Origin: JAVBRU01 sp031547595 | GTDB taxonomy: Bacteria; Bacillota; Clostridia; Christensenellales; Aristaeellaceae | Reading direction: 5' to 3' | Assembly (NCBI GenBank): GCA_031547595.1 | Contig: JAVBRU010000038.1 | Span: 1 to 64,000, forward strand | DNA: 64,000 nucleotides | In this document: positions 1 to 7,176 of the stretch, piece by piece | Position numbering within the stretch: the stretch's first letter is position 1 | Layout of the letters: each line of letters starts with the position of its first letter | The notes under the pieces: model-generated | Databases searched by the model: none | What the model saw: the letters and a program-made list of their open reading frames with translations, nothing else | Told to the model about the DNA's origin: nothing | Made by a program: the position numbers and the translations under genes

Positions 1-566
1 ATAACGATATCATCCGTTGCATTCACAAACCTGCCCGTCAGCCCGCCCAATAACACGGGGTTTTGCGTTGCCAGCCCATGATCCTGCAAAAATGAAGCCA
101 ACATTGTGCCCAACGTCACCTCGCAGCACGCATGTGTATGCGCCGTGCGCAGCATGCTGCAGCGCACATTGGATGTGGCGCCCGCCCTATAGCGCAGCAG
201 CGCTTGCGCATCCAGCACCACCAGGGACGCTGGCAGGGCCTGATCACTGCAGCCGCGTACTTCCCGCGTGTTCAAAAAATGCATCACTGCGGAGGTTTCC
301 CGCAGCACCAAAGAGTGGGGCACCCGGATGGTATCCGCCTTCTCCAGCGCAAAATCCGTGTTTTCGGGCACGAGCAGAAGAATTTTCTGCGCCGCCATAG
401 CCCGCGCCGCCTGGCATATGGCGTTTTGTATTTCTGCCCGCTTGCACCGCATCAGTTCCGCGTTCAGTAAGGCCAGCGGATCATCAGATGCCAGATTGAC
501 CACCAGGGTGCCATTGCCACATAGGGCGGCGGCCTGGAGCAAGGCGTCTATATCCTCCCAGGTCAC
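1..566 (-). CDS. NuoF/RnfC-like protein, divergent (C-terminal part beyond the window)
   Basis: This reading frame is open from a GTG at 566 to the left edge, about 188 codons, and contains no ATG near its start. The GTG overlaps the stop of the upstream gene in a GTGA arrangement, which indicates translational coupling. A stretch about 60-110 residues in, ending in RETSAVMHFL, lines up with the region of the complex I 51-kDa subunit that normally reads GEETALI. The following part (CEVTLGTMLASFLQDHG, then PVLLGGLTGRF) resembles an SLBB domain. I infer an FMN or NADH-module partner for the NuoG/GltD-like protein encoded just upstream. The family-typical glycine-rich FMN motif is eroded, so it may have lost NADH binding. 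The Fe-S region expected at the C-terminus would lie outside the window. The coding frame is well supported; the family call is moderate. Confidence 0.55.
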   Translation of the reverse strand, partial: MTWEDIDALLQAAALCGNGTLVVNLASDDPLALLNAELMRCKRAEIQNAICQAARAMAAQKILLLVPENTDFALEKADTIRVPHSLVLRETSAVMHFLNTREVRGCSDQALPASLVVLDAQALLRYRAGATSNVRCSMLRTAHTHACCEVTLGTMLASFLQDHGLATQNPVLLGGLTGRFVNATDDIV

Positions 567-2707
567 GCTTGCTCACCGTCCTTTGCCCCATAATCACTCC
601 AGAACCTCGGCGCGCTGATATCACACCGCAAATCACATTGCAGGCAGCGCTTGGCTTCCTGCCACGCCATTGCTTCGTCAAAGCCCTGATCCATGGGGCC
701 GCAGCTTTGGTAATCCGTTACGCGCATTTGCGCGGGAACCATCCGCGCTGCCACACGCTGGAGGCCGCCAAAGCCCGCGATCTTTCCGATCCAGGGGTCA
801 CGCGCCTGTTCGGGTGCCAAATGCTCCTGAAGGTTCCCATCGCCGCCCAGGTACTGGTCGATGGCCACGATGGCCTCCCGGGCAAAAGCAAGGGCCTTGA
901 TAACCGATTGCGTGCCTGTCACGGCATCCCCTGCTGCCCACACACCGGGCACGGAGGTTTCGCCGCGCCCGCTGGCAGCAATATAATTGCCATGGGTCAA
1001 CGCCAGCCCAAAGCTGCCATCCGCAGGGATTTCGGGGCGCTGGCCTGTGGCAAAAATAACGGTATCCGCCTCCAGCCACTTTTCCGTTTCCTCACGCTTA
1101 TCAAACAGAAACCGGCCATTTTCCTGGCGGAAGTTCTCCACCTGTTGAATGCGCACACCCGTGCAATGGCCACCTTCGCCGGTGATCTCGCTAAACGTGC
1201 TGTTGTTGAAAAGCTGCAAGCCTTCTTCCAGCGCTTCCTCCCGCTCCTCAGGGGCGGCGGTCATGGCGCCATAGCTTTCAAGGCACACCATGCGCACCTC
1301 TTGTGCGCCCAGGCGAAGGGCCGCTCCGGCGCAATCCATGGCCACATTGCCGCCGCCAAGGATCACCACCCGCTGGCCCGTGTTGGCTTTGCCTTCCTCA
1401 AAATCCCGCAAAAAATCGGTATTCAGCAGCACACCCGCAAAGTCACTCCCCGGTATGGGCAGCCGGATGCCCTGATGCGTGCCCACCGCCACAAATACCG
1501 CATCGTAGCCTTGCAGCAGCAAGCGGGCAGGGTGATCAATCCGCTGGCCGCAGCAAACCACAATGCGCTCATCGGATACAATGGTATGGATCTCGTCCTC
1601 CAGTACCGCGCGGGGCAGCCGGTAGCCGGGGATGCCATAGCGCATTTGCCCACCCAGCTTTTCCCGGGCTTCGAATATTGTGACCCTGTGCCCTAGCTTG
1701 GCCCCAAAGTATCCGGCTGTCAACCCGGCAGGGCCACCGCCGACCACGGCGATTCTTTTGTCTGTTTCGGGCTTACGGAAAGCCGCGTGTTTCCAACTGC
1801 CATCGTCATGCTCTGCAGCAAAACGCTTGAGGTTCCGGATGGCTATTGGTTGGTTCAGATAATGACGCTTGCACTCCGTTTCGCAGGGATGGACGCATAT
1901 AAAGCCCAGGCTGTGGGGAAAGGGTGCCTTTTCCCGTACCACCGCGTTGGCGGCCGCATAGTTGCCTTCCTGGATGAAGCGGATATAGCGCGGCACATCA
2001 ATGTGCGCCGGGCAGCCCCTTTTGCAAGGCACAAGGCCCTCGTCCCGGGCTTGACCTATCATTTGGTCGGCAATTTCTTTGTGTTCCCGGATGGAACCGG
2101 TGGGGCAAACCTCCACGCAAGCACCACAGAAACGGCAGTTGGCAACCTCAAGGCTTTGCCCGTCAATCACCACCCGCTCTCGTCCGTTCACCTTAGCAAA
2201 TTGGATGGCCCCTACCCCCCGCAGCTCCCCACACGCGCGCACGCAGCGACCACACAGGATGCAGCGGTACATTTCATGCAGAATGATGGGATTGTCGTTG
2301 TCTGCTTTTATGTTTATCAGGTGCGCTTTCAGCTTGCGGCCTGTATCGCCAACATATTGGGAGATGGATTGCAGCTCGCATTTGCCAAACTTGGGGCAAC
2401 TCGTGCACTCCGCCGGGTGGGTCTTGAACATAAAATCGCAACTGAGCCTTCGGATTTTTTCGGCCATTTCGTCCTGGGTATCCACCACCATGCCCTCTTG
2501 ACACAAGGCGGCACAGGCAGTAACGGGCGCTTTCTCTCCCGCCACCCCTACCACACACATCCGGCAAGCGCCAACGGGGTGCAAATTATCATGGCTGCAC
2601 AAATGCGGGATATATATGCCGTTATCCAGGGCAGCCTGCAAAATTGTGGCATTCTCATCGGCTGTGATTTGCCGCCCGTCAATGGTGAGGGTCACCTGCT
2701 TGCTCAT
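563..2707 (-). CDS. NuoG-like [2Fe-2S]/[4Fe-4S] protein fused to a GltD-type FAD/NAD(P) oxidoreductase
   Basis: The 714-residue protein is modular. Residues 1-80 form a [2Fe-2S] ferredoxin domain (CSHDNLHPVGACRMC, later C). A His-Cys3 segment of complex I/hydrogenase type follows near residue 97 (HPAECTSCPKFGKC), then an eight-Cys two-cluster ferredoxin (CILCGRCVRAC, CRFCGACVEVCP). From about residue 225 it is a glutamate-synthase-beta-like module with its own Cys cluster (CKRGCPAHIDVPRYI, CVHPCETECKR), an FAD fold (GGGPAGL), a second nucleotide fold (GGGNVAMD) and the closing WAAGDAVTG motif. Such proteins move electrons between NAD(P)H and ferredoxin-type carriers in the cytoplasm. It sits directly after the fumarate-reductase-like gene and is coupled to the NuoF-like gene, so I infer it feeds electrons to that reductase. 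The ATG at 2707 has a GAGGTG site five bases upstream; the longer frame would need a TTG. Confidence 0.85.
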   Translation of the reverse strand: MSKQVTLTIDGRQITADENATILQAALDNGIYIPHLCSHDNLHPVGACRMCVVGVAGEKAPVTACAALCQEGMVVDTQDEMAEKIRRLSCDFMFKTHPAECTSCPKFGKCELQSISQYVGDTGRKLKAHLINIKADNDNPIILHEMYRCILCGRCVRACGELRGVGAIQFAKVNGRERVVIDGQSLEVANCRFCGACVEVCPTGSIREHKEIADQMIGQARDEGLVPCKRGCPAHIDVPRYIRFIQEGNYAAANAVVREKAPFPHSLGFICVHPCETECKRHYLNQPIAIRNLKRFAAEHDDGSWKHAAFRKPETDKRIAVVGGGPAGLTAGYFGAKLGHRVTIFEAREKLGGQMRYGIPGYRLPRAVLEDEIHTIVSDERIVVCCGQRIDHPARLLLQGYDAVFVAVGTHQGIRLPIPGSDFAGVLLNTDFLRDFEEGKANTGQRVVILGGGNVAMDCAGAALRLGAQEVRMVCLESYGAMTAAPEEREEALEEGLQLFNNSTFSEITGEGGHCTGVRIQQVENFRQENGRFLFDKREETEKWLEADTVIFATGQRPEIPADGSFGLALTHGNYIAASGRGETSVPGVWAAGDAVTGTQSVIKALAFAREAIVAIDQYLGGDGNLQEHLAPEQARDPWIGKIAGFGGLQRVAARMVPAQMRVTDYQSCGPMDQGFDEAMAWQEAKRCLQCDLRCDISAPRFWSDYGAKDGEQA

Positions 2708-2740
2708 CAAAACACCTCGATTTTATGGTGTGCCGTATTG

Positions 2741-4198
2741 TCACTCGTTTTCCTTGGCATACGCTGCCGCGGCTTCACCGGCAAAGCGGCCGGTATTGAT
2801 GCAATAGCCCATGGTGTTGCCCGGCATCAGGAACATATAGCTGTCGCCATAAATGGTGCAGGTATCCGTGCCGCAGGCGTACAGGCCGGGTACCTTTTCC
2901 CAGGCGCCCGTAAGCACTTGTGCCGTTTCGTCAATCTTGATGCCGCCCAGCGTGCCATAAGCGCCGGGATGGAAAATGCCTGCATAGAACGGTGCTTTGG
3001 CAATGGGCTTCATGAACTTTCCGGGTTTGTAAAACAGCGTATCCGTGGCATCGCACATATCGTTGTACTCCTCCACGGTTTCAATGAAGGGTTCCACTTC
3101 TTTGATGCCAAGCTTTTCGGCCAGCTCTTCCAGTGTGTCAGCTTTTACGATATCCGGGTTGCCTTTAGCAATCGAAGCCTCAATACAATCCAGCAAATCG
3201 CCCACATCATCGGGATGATGGACGAAGTTGGTCACATCCACACCTTTTTTCATGTACTGTCTGGCAATACGGCTGTCGATGATGGAGATGCCCACCGCAT
3301 CCTTCTGGAAAGAGATGGCGTTGCCGGTGAAGGTGGTGTTTTGCATCATTTCTTCATTGATAAAGCGCTTGCCCAGCTTGTTCACCATCAGATTGGGCTG
3401 CATAAACACCGCAGGGATACAGTCCGGCCCCATATCGGAGCTGGGCAGGATGTAGATCATCTCAACATTCATGGCGGTGGAGCCGCCGCCTGCTTCCTCC
3501 ACCATGCGGATGCCATCGCCCTTTAGGCCGGGAATGGCGAAATTAAACATATTGCCCTGATAGGTATAGCCGGTGCGCTCTTTCAGCATTTGGGGGTTGT
3601 CGCCGCAGCCGCCGGTGCCCACAATAACCGCCTTGGCCTTGCAGGTGATTTCCTCGCCCTGTTTATCCACCGCCAGCACGCCCGCGATTTTTCCATTCTC
3701 CATCAAAATTTTCTTCGCAGGGGTTTCCATATAAAACGCTGCACCATTTGCCGTGGCCAGATCCCGCATGCCCTTGTTCATAATCGCGCCGCCATTGCGG
3801 CCAATGCCACCGTTCACGGCAACGATATGCCAGGTTTCATGGGATTTGGGAAAATACTTGTACGCCCCGGCAAAGGCCACGCCGCATTCTTCCTCCAGCC
3901 AGCGGATGGTATCGCCGGAGGCTTCAAAATACCGTTTCACCAGCCGTGCATCGGCGCGCCAATGCGTATAATCCATGAACTCCTTAAACGCCCGCTCCAC
4001 ATCCATATCAATCATCATGGCCTGTTGCTGCCGGGTGCCAATGCCCAAGGGGCCCATGCCCATGTTGGCTGCGCCGCCGGACACATTGGCTTTCTCAAAC
4101 ACCACCACTTTGGCGCCGCTTGTCGCTGCCTGGGCTGCAGCCGCCAGTCCGGAAGGCCCAGAACCAATAATGGCCACGTCTGCTTCGATATACTTCAT
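2741..4198 (-). CDS. FAD-binding fumarate-reductase-like flavoprotein (enoate or ketosteroid reductase type)
   Basis: This 485-residue cytoplasmic protein has an N-terminal dinucleotide fold (VAIIGSGPSGLAAAAQA, residues 8-24) and an acidic residue closing the second strand (VVVFEKA). It also has a central GTGGCGDN segment and the C-terminal FAD-binding motif family (LYACGTDT, then MPGNTMGYCINTGRFAGEAAA). That is the layout of fumarate reductase/succinate dehydrogenase flavoprotein relatives, which include soluble reductases of unsaturated acids such as acrylate, urocanate or cinnamate. There is no signal peptide, heme-binding motif or FMN-attachment domain, so electrons must come from a partner. 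The NuoG/GltD-like gene 33 bases downstream is the obvious candidate. The substrate cannot be read from the sequence. An ideal GGAGGA site precedes the ATG. The operon context (ACP-hydrolase, phosphotransacylase, acyl kinase) suggests an unsaturated acyl substrate. Confidence 0.8.
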   Translation of the reverse strand: MKYIEADVAIIGSGPSGLAAAAQAATSGAKVVVFEKANVSGGAANMGMGPLGIGTRQQQAMMIDMDVERAFKEFMDYTHWRADARLVKRYFEASGDTIRWLEEECGVAFAGAYKYFPKSHETWHIVAVNGGIGRNGGAIMNKGMRDLATANGAAFYMETPAKKILMENGKIAGVLAVDKQGEEITCKAKAVIVGTGGCGDNPQMLKERTGYTYQGNMFNFAIPGLKGDGIRMVEEAGGGSTAMNVEMIYILPSSDMGPDCIPAVFMQPNLMVNKLGKRFINEEMMQNTTFTGNAISFQKDAVGISIIDSRIARQYMKKGVDVTNFVHHPDDVGDLLDCIEASIAKGNPDIVKADTLEELAEKLGIKEVEPFIETVEEYNDMCDATDTLFYKPGKFMKPIAKAPFYAGIFHPGAYGTLGGIKIDETAQVLTGAWEKVPGLYACGTDTCTIYGDSYMFLMPGNTMGYCINTGRFAGEAAAAYAKENE

Positions 4199-4213
4199 TT
4201 TTGTTGTCCTCCT

Positions 4214-4645
4214 TTATTTCCAGATACGAATGAGCTTTTGAATGGGCTTTTCGATTAGCATGATTGCTATCAAACCTGTCAGCAATAGCTGGCCATAGGT
4301 GGCAAGCCAGTGGGGGATGGTTTGGCTGTTGATGCCTGTATGGAGCATGGCCATTAAAAGGCTGACCAAGGTGATATTGACAACACCCATGATCACATTG
4401 CGGGTGAAAAATTCCCATGCTGTGCCGTCCCTGGCGCGGCACACCTTTTTGGTGAACCAATGGATGAGCTTGTCTGCCGGAATAAAGATGATTGTCACCG
4501 TATTAAAGGCAAAAGCGCAGCAGCAGCCGGTGATCCAGCCTGCCAGCGTGGTGCCGCCTGCTAAAATAACCCCCATGGTGTTGATGCACAGCGCCATGCA
4601 GGCGTTGATCACGATGTTCCACCGAAAAAATTGCTGATTGGTCAC
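4214..4645 (-). CDS. Small four-helix membrane protein, DUF2798-like
   Basis: This 143-residue hydrophobic protein has about four predicted membrane helices, roughly at residues 12-30, 36-55, 80-100 and 110-132. It appears to be built as two related halves, each a helix pair. It resembles the small uncharacterised DUF2798-type membrane proteins found in bacteria; no catalytic residues are evident. The start is best taken as GTG at 4645. It lies one base after the stop of the butyrate kinase gene, with a GGAGG site inside the end of that gene. A longer frame starting inside the kinase gene is unlikely. Its place between acyl kinase and flavin reductase genes, with 15 bases to the next gene, suggests a linked role, possibly passage of an organic acid across the membrane, but that is only a guess. 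Confidence 0.6.
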   Translation of the reverse strand: MTNQQFFRWNIVINACMALCINTMGVILAGGTTLAGWITGCCCAFAFNTVTIIFIPADKLIHWFTKKVCRARDGTAWEFFTRNVIMGVVNITLVSLLMAMLHTGINSQTIPHWLATYGQLLLTGLIAIMLIEKPIQKLIRIWK

Positions 4646-4646
4646 A

Positions 4647-5759
4647 TTAATCCTCCGGCTCAAAAGCGAAGCCATTCCACACAGCTTCTCCGGTATAGTC
4701 CTTTGTGGCTTCCTTGCCGCTCAGCGCCCGAACAGCACCGGCCGCCAAGGCTTCCATTTCAAAATCGCCGCCATACACCAAAAACGGTGCGATCCACCCT
4801 GCATAAGCCTTCACATTTTCAATAAACTGATCGTCATTGGACACGCCGCCCGTCATCACGATGGCATCCACCTTGCCCTTCAGCACGCAGGCATACGCGC
4901 CAATCTCCTTGGCCAACTGATAGGCAAAGGCCTGATACACCAGCGCTGCCCACGGATCGCCATTTTCCACACGGCGCACGATTTCCATATCGTCATCCGT
5001 GCCCAGAAGTGCCGCCAAGCCGCCTGTCTTAGACACTTTTTCTTTCATTTGTGCCAAGGTGTATCGGCCCGAAAAGCACATCTTGATAACGGGCAGTAGC
5101 GGCACCGTACCAGACCGATTGGGTGCCATAGGCCCAGACCCGTTCAGCACATCATTGCCATCCACCATGCGCCCTTTTTGATGCGCCGTAATGGACAGGC
5201 CGCCGCCCACATGGCAGACGATAAACTGCCCGTCTGTGTATTCCATATGAAGCGCTGCCGCTGCGCGCATGGCCGCTTCTTTTTGGTTCAGCACATGCAC
5301 ATGGCTTTCCCGATAAATGCCCTTGATGCCTGTCAACCGTGCCACATCGTCAAATTCGTCCACATCCGGCGGATTGACCAGATAGGCGGGCTTGCCCGTA
5401 CGGCACGCAAAATCATGGATGATCTGCGCCCCTAAAATGGCAGGATGCTCGATCAATCTGCCCGATGAGCAATCCTCCAGCATTTTCTCATTCACCGGAA
5501 AAATGCCGCCGCAGGTGGACACCAGCCCGCCGGAATAGGCGGCAAAGGCATCCATATCCACCATGTCAATGCCGGCGGTCTGTAATTCTGACAAGATGGT
5601 ATCCACCCGGTACGGCAGCTGATCGCTGACACGGGCAAAGGCCTTCAGTTTGTCCGGGTTGTGGCGCACATTGGCCTTAAAAAGCTGCTCCGCACCGTCA
5701 AACACCGCCAGCTTGGTGGAGGTAGAGCCGGGGCTTAATGTGAAAACCTTGTATCCCAT
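4647..5759 (-). CDS. buk: Butyrate kinase (acyl kinase)
   Basis: The 370-residue cytoplasmic protein belongs to the acetate/butyrate kinase group (ASKHA fold). It interconverts acyl phosphate plus ADP and the free acid plus ATP. The phosphate-binding N-terminal motif is present (SPGSTSTKLAVFDG, residues 8-21). So are the family segments HVGGGLSI near residue 205, GSGPMAPNRSG near 230 and MTGGVSND near 300. The length is close to the usual 350-360. The chosen ATG at 5759 has GGAGGG eight bases upstream; an in-frame GTG three codons earlier lacks such a site. It lies 15 bases after the phosphotransacylase gene, which is the classic pairing for energy conservation from acyl-CoA. The true substrate may be butyrate, a branched acid or another carboxylic acid. 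Confidence 0.92.
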   Translation of the reverse strand: MGYKVFTLSPGSTSTKLAVFDGAEQLFKANVRHNPDKLKAFARVSDQLPYRVDTILSELQTAGIDMVDMDAFAAYSGGLVSTCGGIFPVNEKMLEDCSSGRLIEHPAILGAQIIHDFACRTGKPAYLVNPPDVDEFDDVARLTGIKGIYRESHVHVLNQKEAAMRAAAALHMEYTDGQFIVCHVGGGLSITAHQKGRMVDGNDVLNGSGPMAPNRSGTVPLLPVIKMCFSGRYTLAQMKEKVSKTGGLAALLGTDDDMEIVRRVENGDPWAALVYQAFAYQLAKEIGAYACVLKGKVDAIVMTGGVSNDDQFIENVKAYAGWIAPFLVYGGDFEMEALAAGAVRALSGKEATKDYTGEAVWNGFAFEPED

Positions 5760-5774
5760 ACACAACACCCTCCG

Positions 5775-6770
5775 TTATGTCCGGGCCGCAATGGCCACCA
5801 TAGCGATATCGCCCACCATTTCTTCCACTGTGGCTGCCCGGGACGAATCAGCCACCGGGCGTGCAAAGCCGCTGAGCGTATGCCCATAAGCGTTTCCTCC
5901 AGCAAATATCTGTATCAGCTTGATGCCGATGTTGGCAGCATTCAGGTCTGGGAAAATTAGAACATTGGCCTTCCCCGCCACCGCACTTTCCCGCGCCACC
6001 TTTTTGGCCGCCACTTGCGGCACAATGGCCGTATCCAACTGAAACTCACCATCCATTTTCAGTTCAGGGCGGCGCTCCTTGGCAATCCGCAGCGCTTCAT
6101 GGATGCGCTCCACGCTGGGGCTACTGCCGCTGCCGCAGGTGGAAAAGCTCAGGAAAGCACAGCGCGGATCCCAGCCCATGAGGACACGCACATTGTCGCA
6201 GGCAGCGATGGCGATGGAGGCCAGCTCCTCCGCGCTTGGATCAGTGTTCAGCCCGCAATCCGCCAGGGCAATCACATTCCCCTGCGCACCCTGAAAGCCG
6301 GGGATTTCCGCCAGCGCAAGCACAGACGCCACATCCACCCCATCCTGCAAGCCGATGCATTGCAGTGCGGCCAGCAACACATCCCCCGTGGTGTTCACAT
6401 GCCCGCAAAAGGTGGCGTCCACCACCCCTGCCGCCTCCAGAATCATGGCGTAGTGCATGGGGTTTTTCATTTTGCGCCGGGCTGCCTTTTCGGACAGTGT
6501 GCATTTTTCGTATTGCAAATACTTAGTAATCACTTCTGCCAGGGCATTTTCATCATTGATATCCATGATCTCCATGTCCGCTGTGGATACGCCTGCCCGG
6601 GAAGCCGTTTCCGTTATGACGGCAGGATCATTCACCAGCACAGGAAAGCCAATGCCCTCATCCAAAATCCTGCGGGCGGCAAGCAATGTTTTGTCCGCCT
6701 CGCACTCCGGCAAAGCAATCCGCTTGGGTTGCTCCTTTGCCCGGACAATCAATTCGTCAATCAATCGCAT
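5775..6770 (-). CDS. pta: Phosphate acyltransferase (phosphate acetyl/butyryltransferase family)
   Basis: This 331-residue enzyme of the PTA/PTB family exchanges CoA for phosphate on acyl groups, giving the acyl phosphate used by the neighbouring kinase. The opening segment RIALPECEADKTLLAARRI is the usual family N-terminus. The C-terminal half carries FSTCGSGSSPSVE, DGEFQLDTAIVP and KANVLIFPDLNAANIGIKL, which match the acetyl type more than the butyryl type. The usual substrate loop near YGHTLSGFARPVADSS deviates slightly from standard Pta, so acyl preference is open. The ATG at 6770 has AAGGGA six bases upstream and overlaps the end of acpS by 14 bases. Together with buk it forms an acyl-CoA to ATP module downstream of the ACP-linked hydrolase. 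Confidence 0.85.
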   Translation of the reverse strand: MRLIDELIVRAKEQPKRIALPECEADKTLLAARRILDEGIGFPVLVNDPAVITETASRAGVSTADMEIMDINDENALAEVITKYLQYEKCTLSEKAARRKMKNPMHYAMILEAAGVVDATFCGHVNTTGDVLLAALQCIGLQDGVDVASVLALAEIPGFQGAQGNVIALADCGLNTDPSAEELASIAIAACDNVRVLMGWDPRCAFLSFSTCGSGSSPSVERIHEALRIAKERRPELKMDGEFQLDTAIVPQVAAKKVARESAVAGKANVLIFPDLNAANIGIKLIQIFAGGNAYGHTLSGFARPVADSSRAATVEEMVGDIAMVAIAART

Positions 6771-7155
6771 GATGTGTCCCTTCACTTTCCATCACGGCAA
6801 AAGCCACCACAATTTCTTCTTCCAGCGAGAGCGAAATATGCACCTTGCCGCCGCCAAACAGCCTTGATTTTTCCGCTAACATGCCGCGCAGCTGGCAATG
6901 GGGCACGCCGTTTTCATCATCCAGAATCTCAATTTCATTCAGCCGCACCCGGTCTGGCGATATTTGGAGCGCCTTAAACACCGCTTCCTTGCCCGCAAAA
7001 CGGGTGGCATAATAGCGGAGGGGTTCCTGCCGCTGCTTGGCCTGCGCAATTTCCCTTTGTGTGAACACTTTCTGCTGGAAAGGGTCGCCGTCCCGCAGGT
7101 TATCCGCCAGAAGGCGGCTGATTTTCATCACATCTGTTCCTACGCCCAAAATCAT
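6757..7155 (-). CDS. acpS: Holo-[acyl-carrier-protein] synthase
   Basis: The protein has 132 residues, a normal length for the AcpS type of 4'-phosphopantetheinyl transferases. The metal-binding N-terminal Asp is in GVGTDVMKISR (residues 4-14), and the signature TRFAGKEAVFKAL lies near residues 52-64 with its conserved Glu. It transfers phosphopantetheine from CoA to the Ser of a carrier protein. It sits 21 bases downstream of a gene whose product begins with a carrier-protein domain, and it overlaps pta. That position suggests it serves this fused carrier domain, although it could equally be the only cellular AcpS. The start has GGAGGG four bases upstream. Confidence 0.92.
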   Translation of the reverse strand: MILGVGTDVMKISRLLADNLRDGDPFQQKVFTQREIAQAKQRQEPLRYYATRFAGKEAVFKALQISPDRVRLNEIEILDDENGVPHCQLRGMLAEKSRLFGGGKVHISLSLEEEIVVAFAVMESEGTHHAID

Positions 7156-7176
7156 GTCGCCCTCCGCCTTTCGCCT

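Noticed and set aside
569..3526. Long plus-strand frames opposite the redox genes
   Set aside because: They are antisense to well-conserved proteins on the minus strand, lack ribosome binding sites and show low-complexity composition typical of GC-rich shadows.
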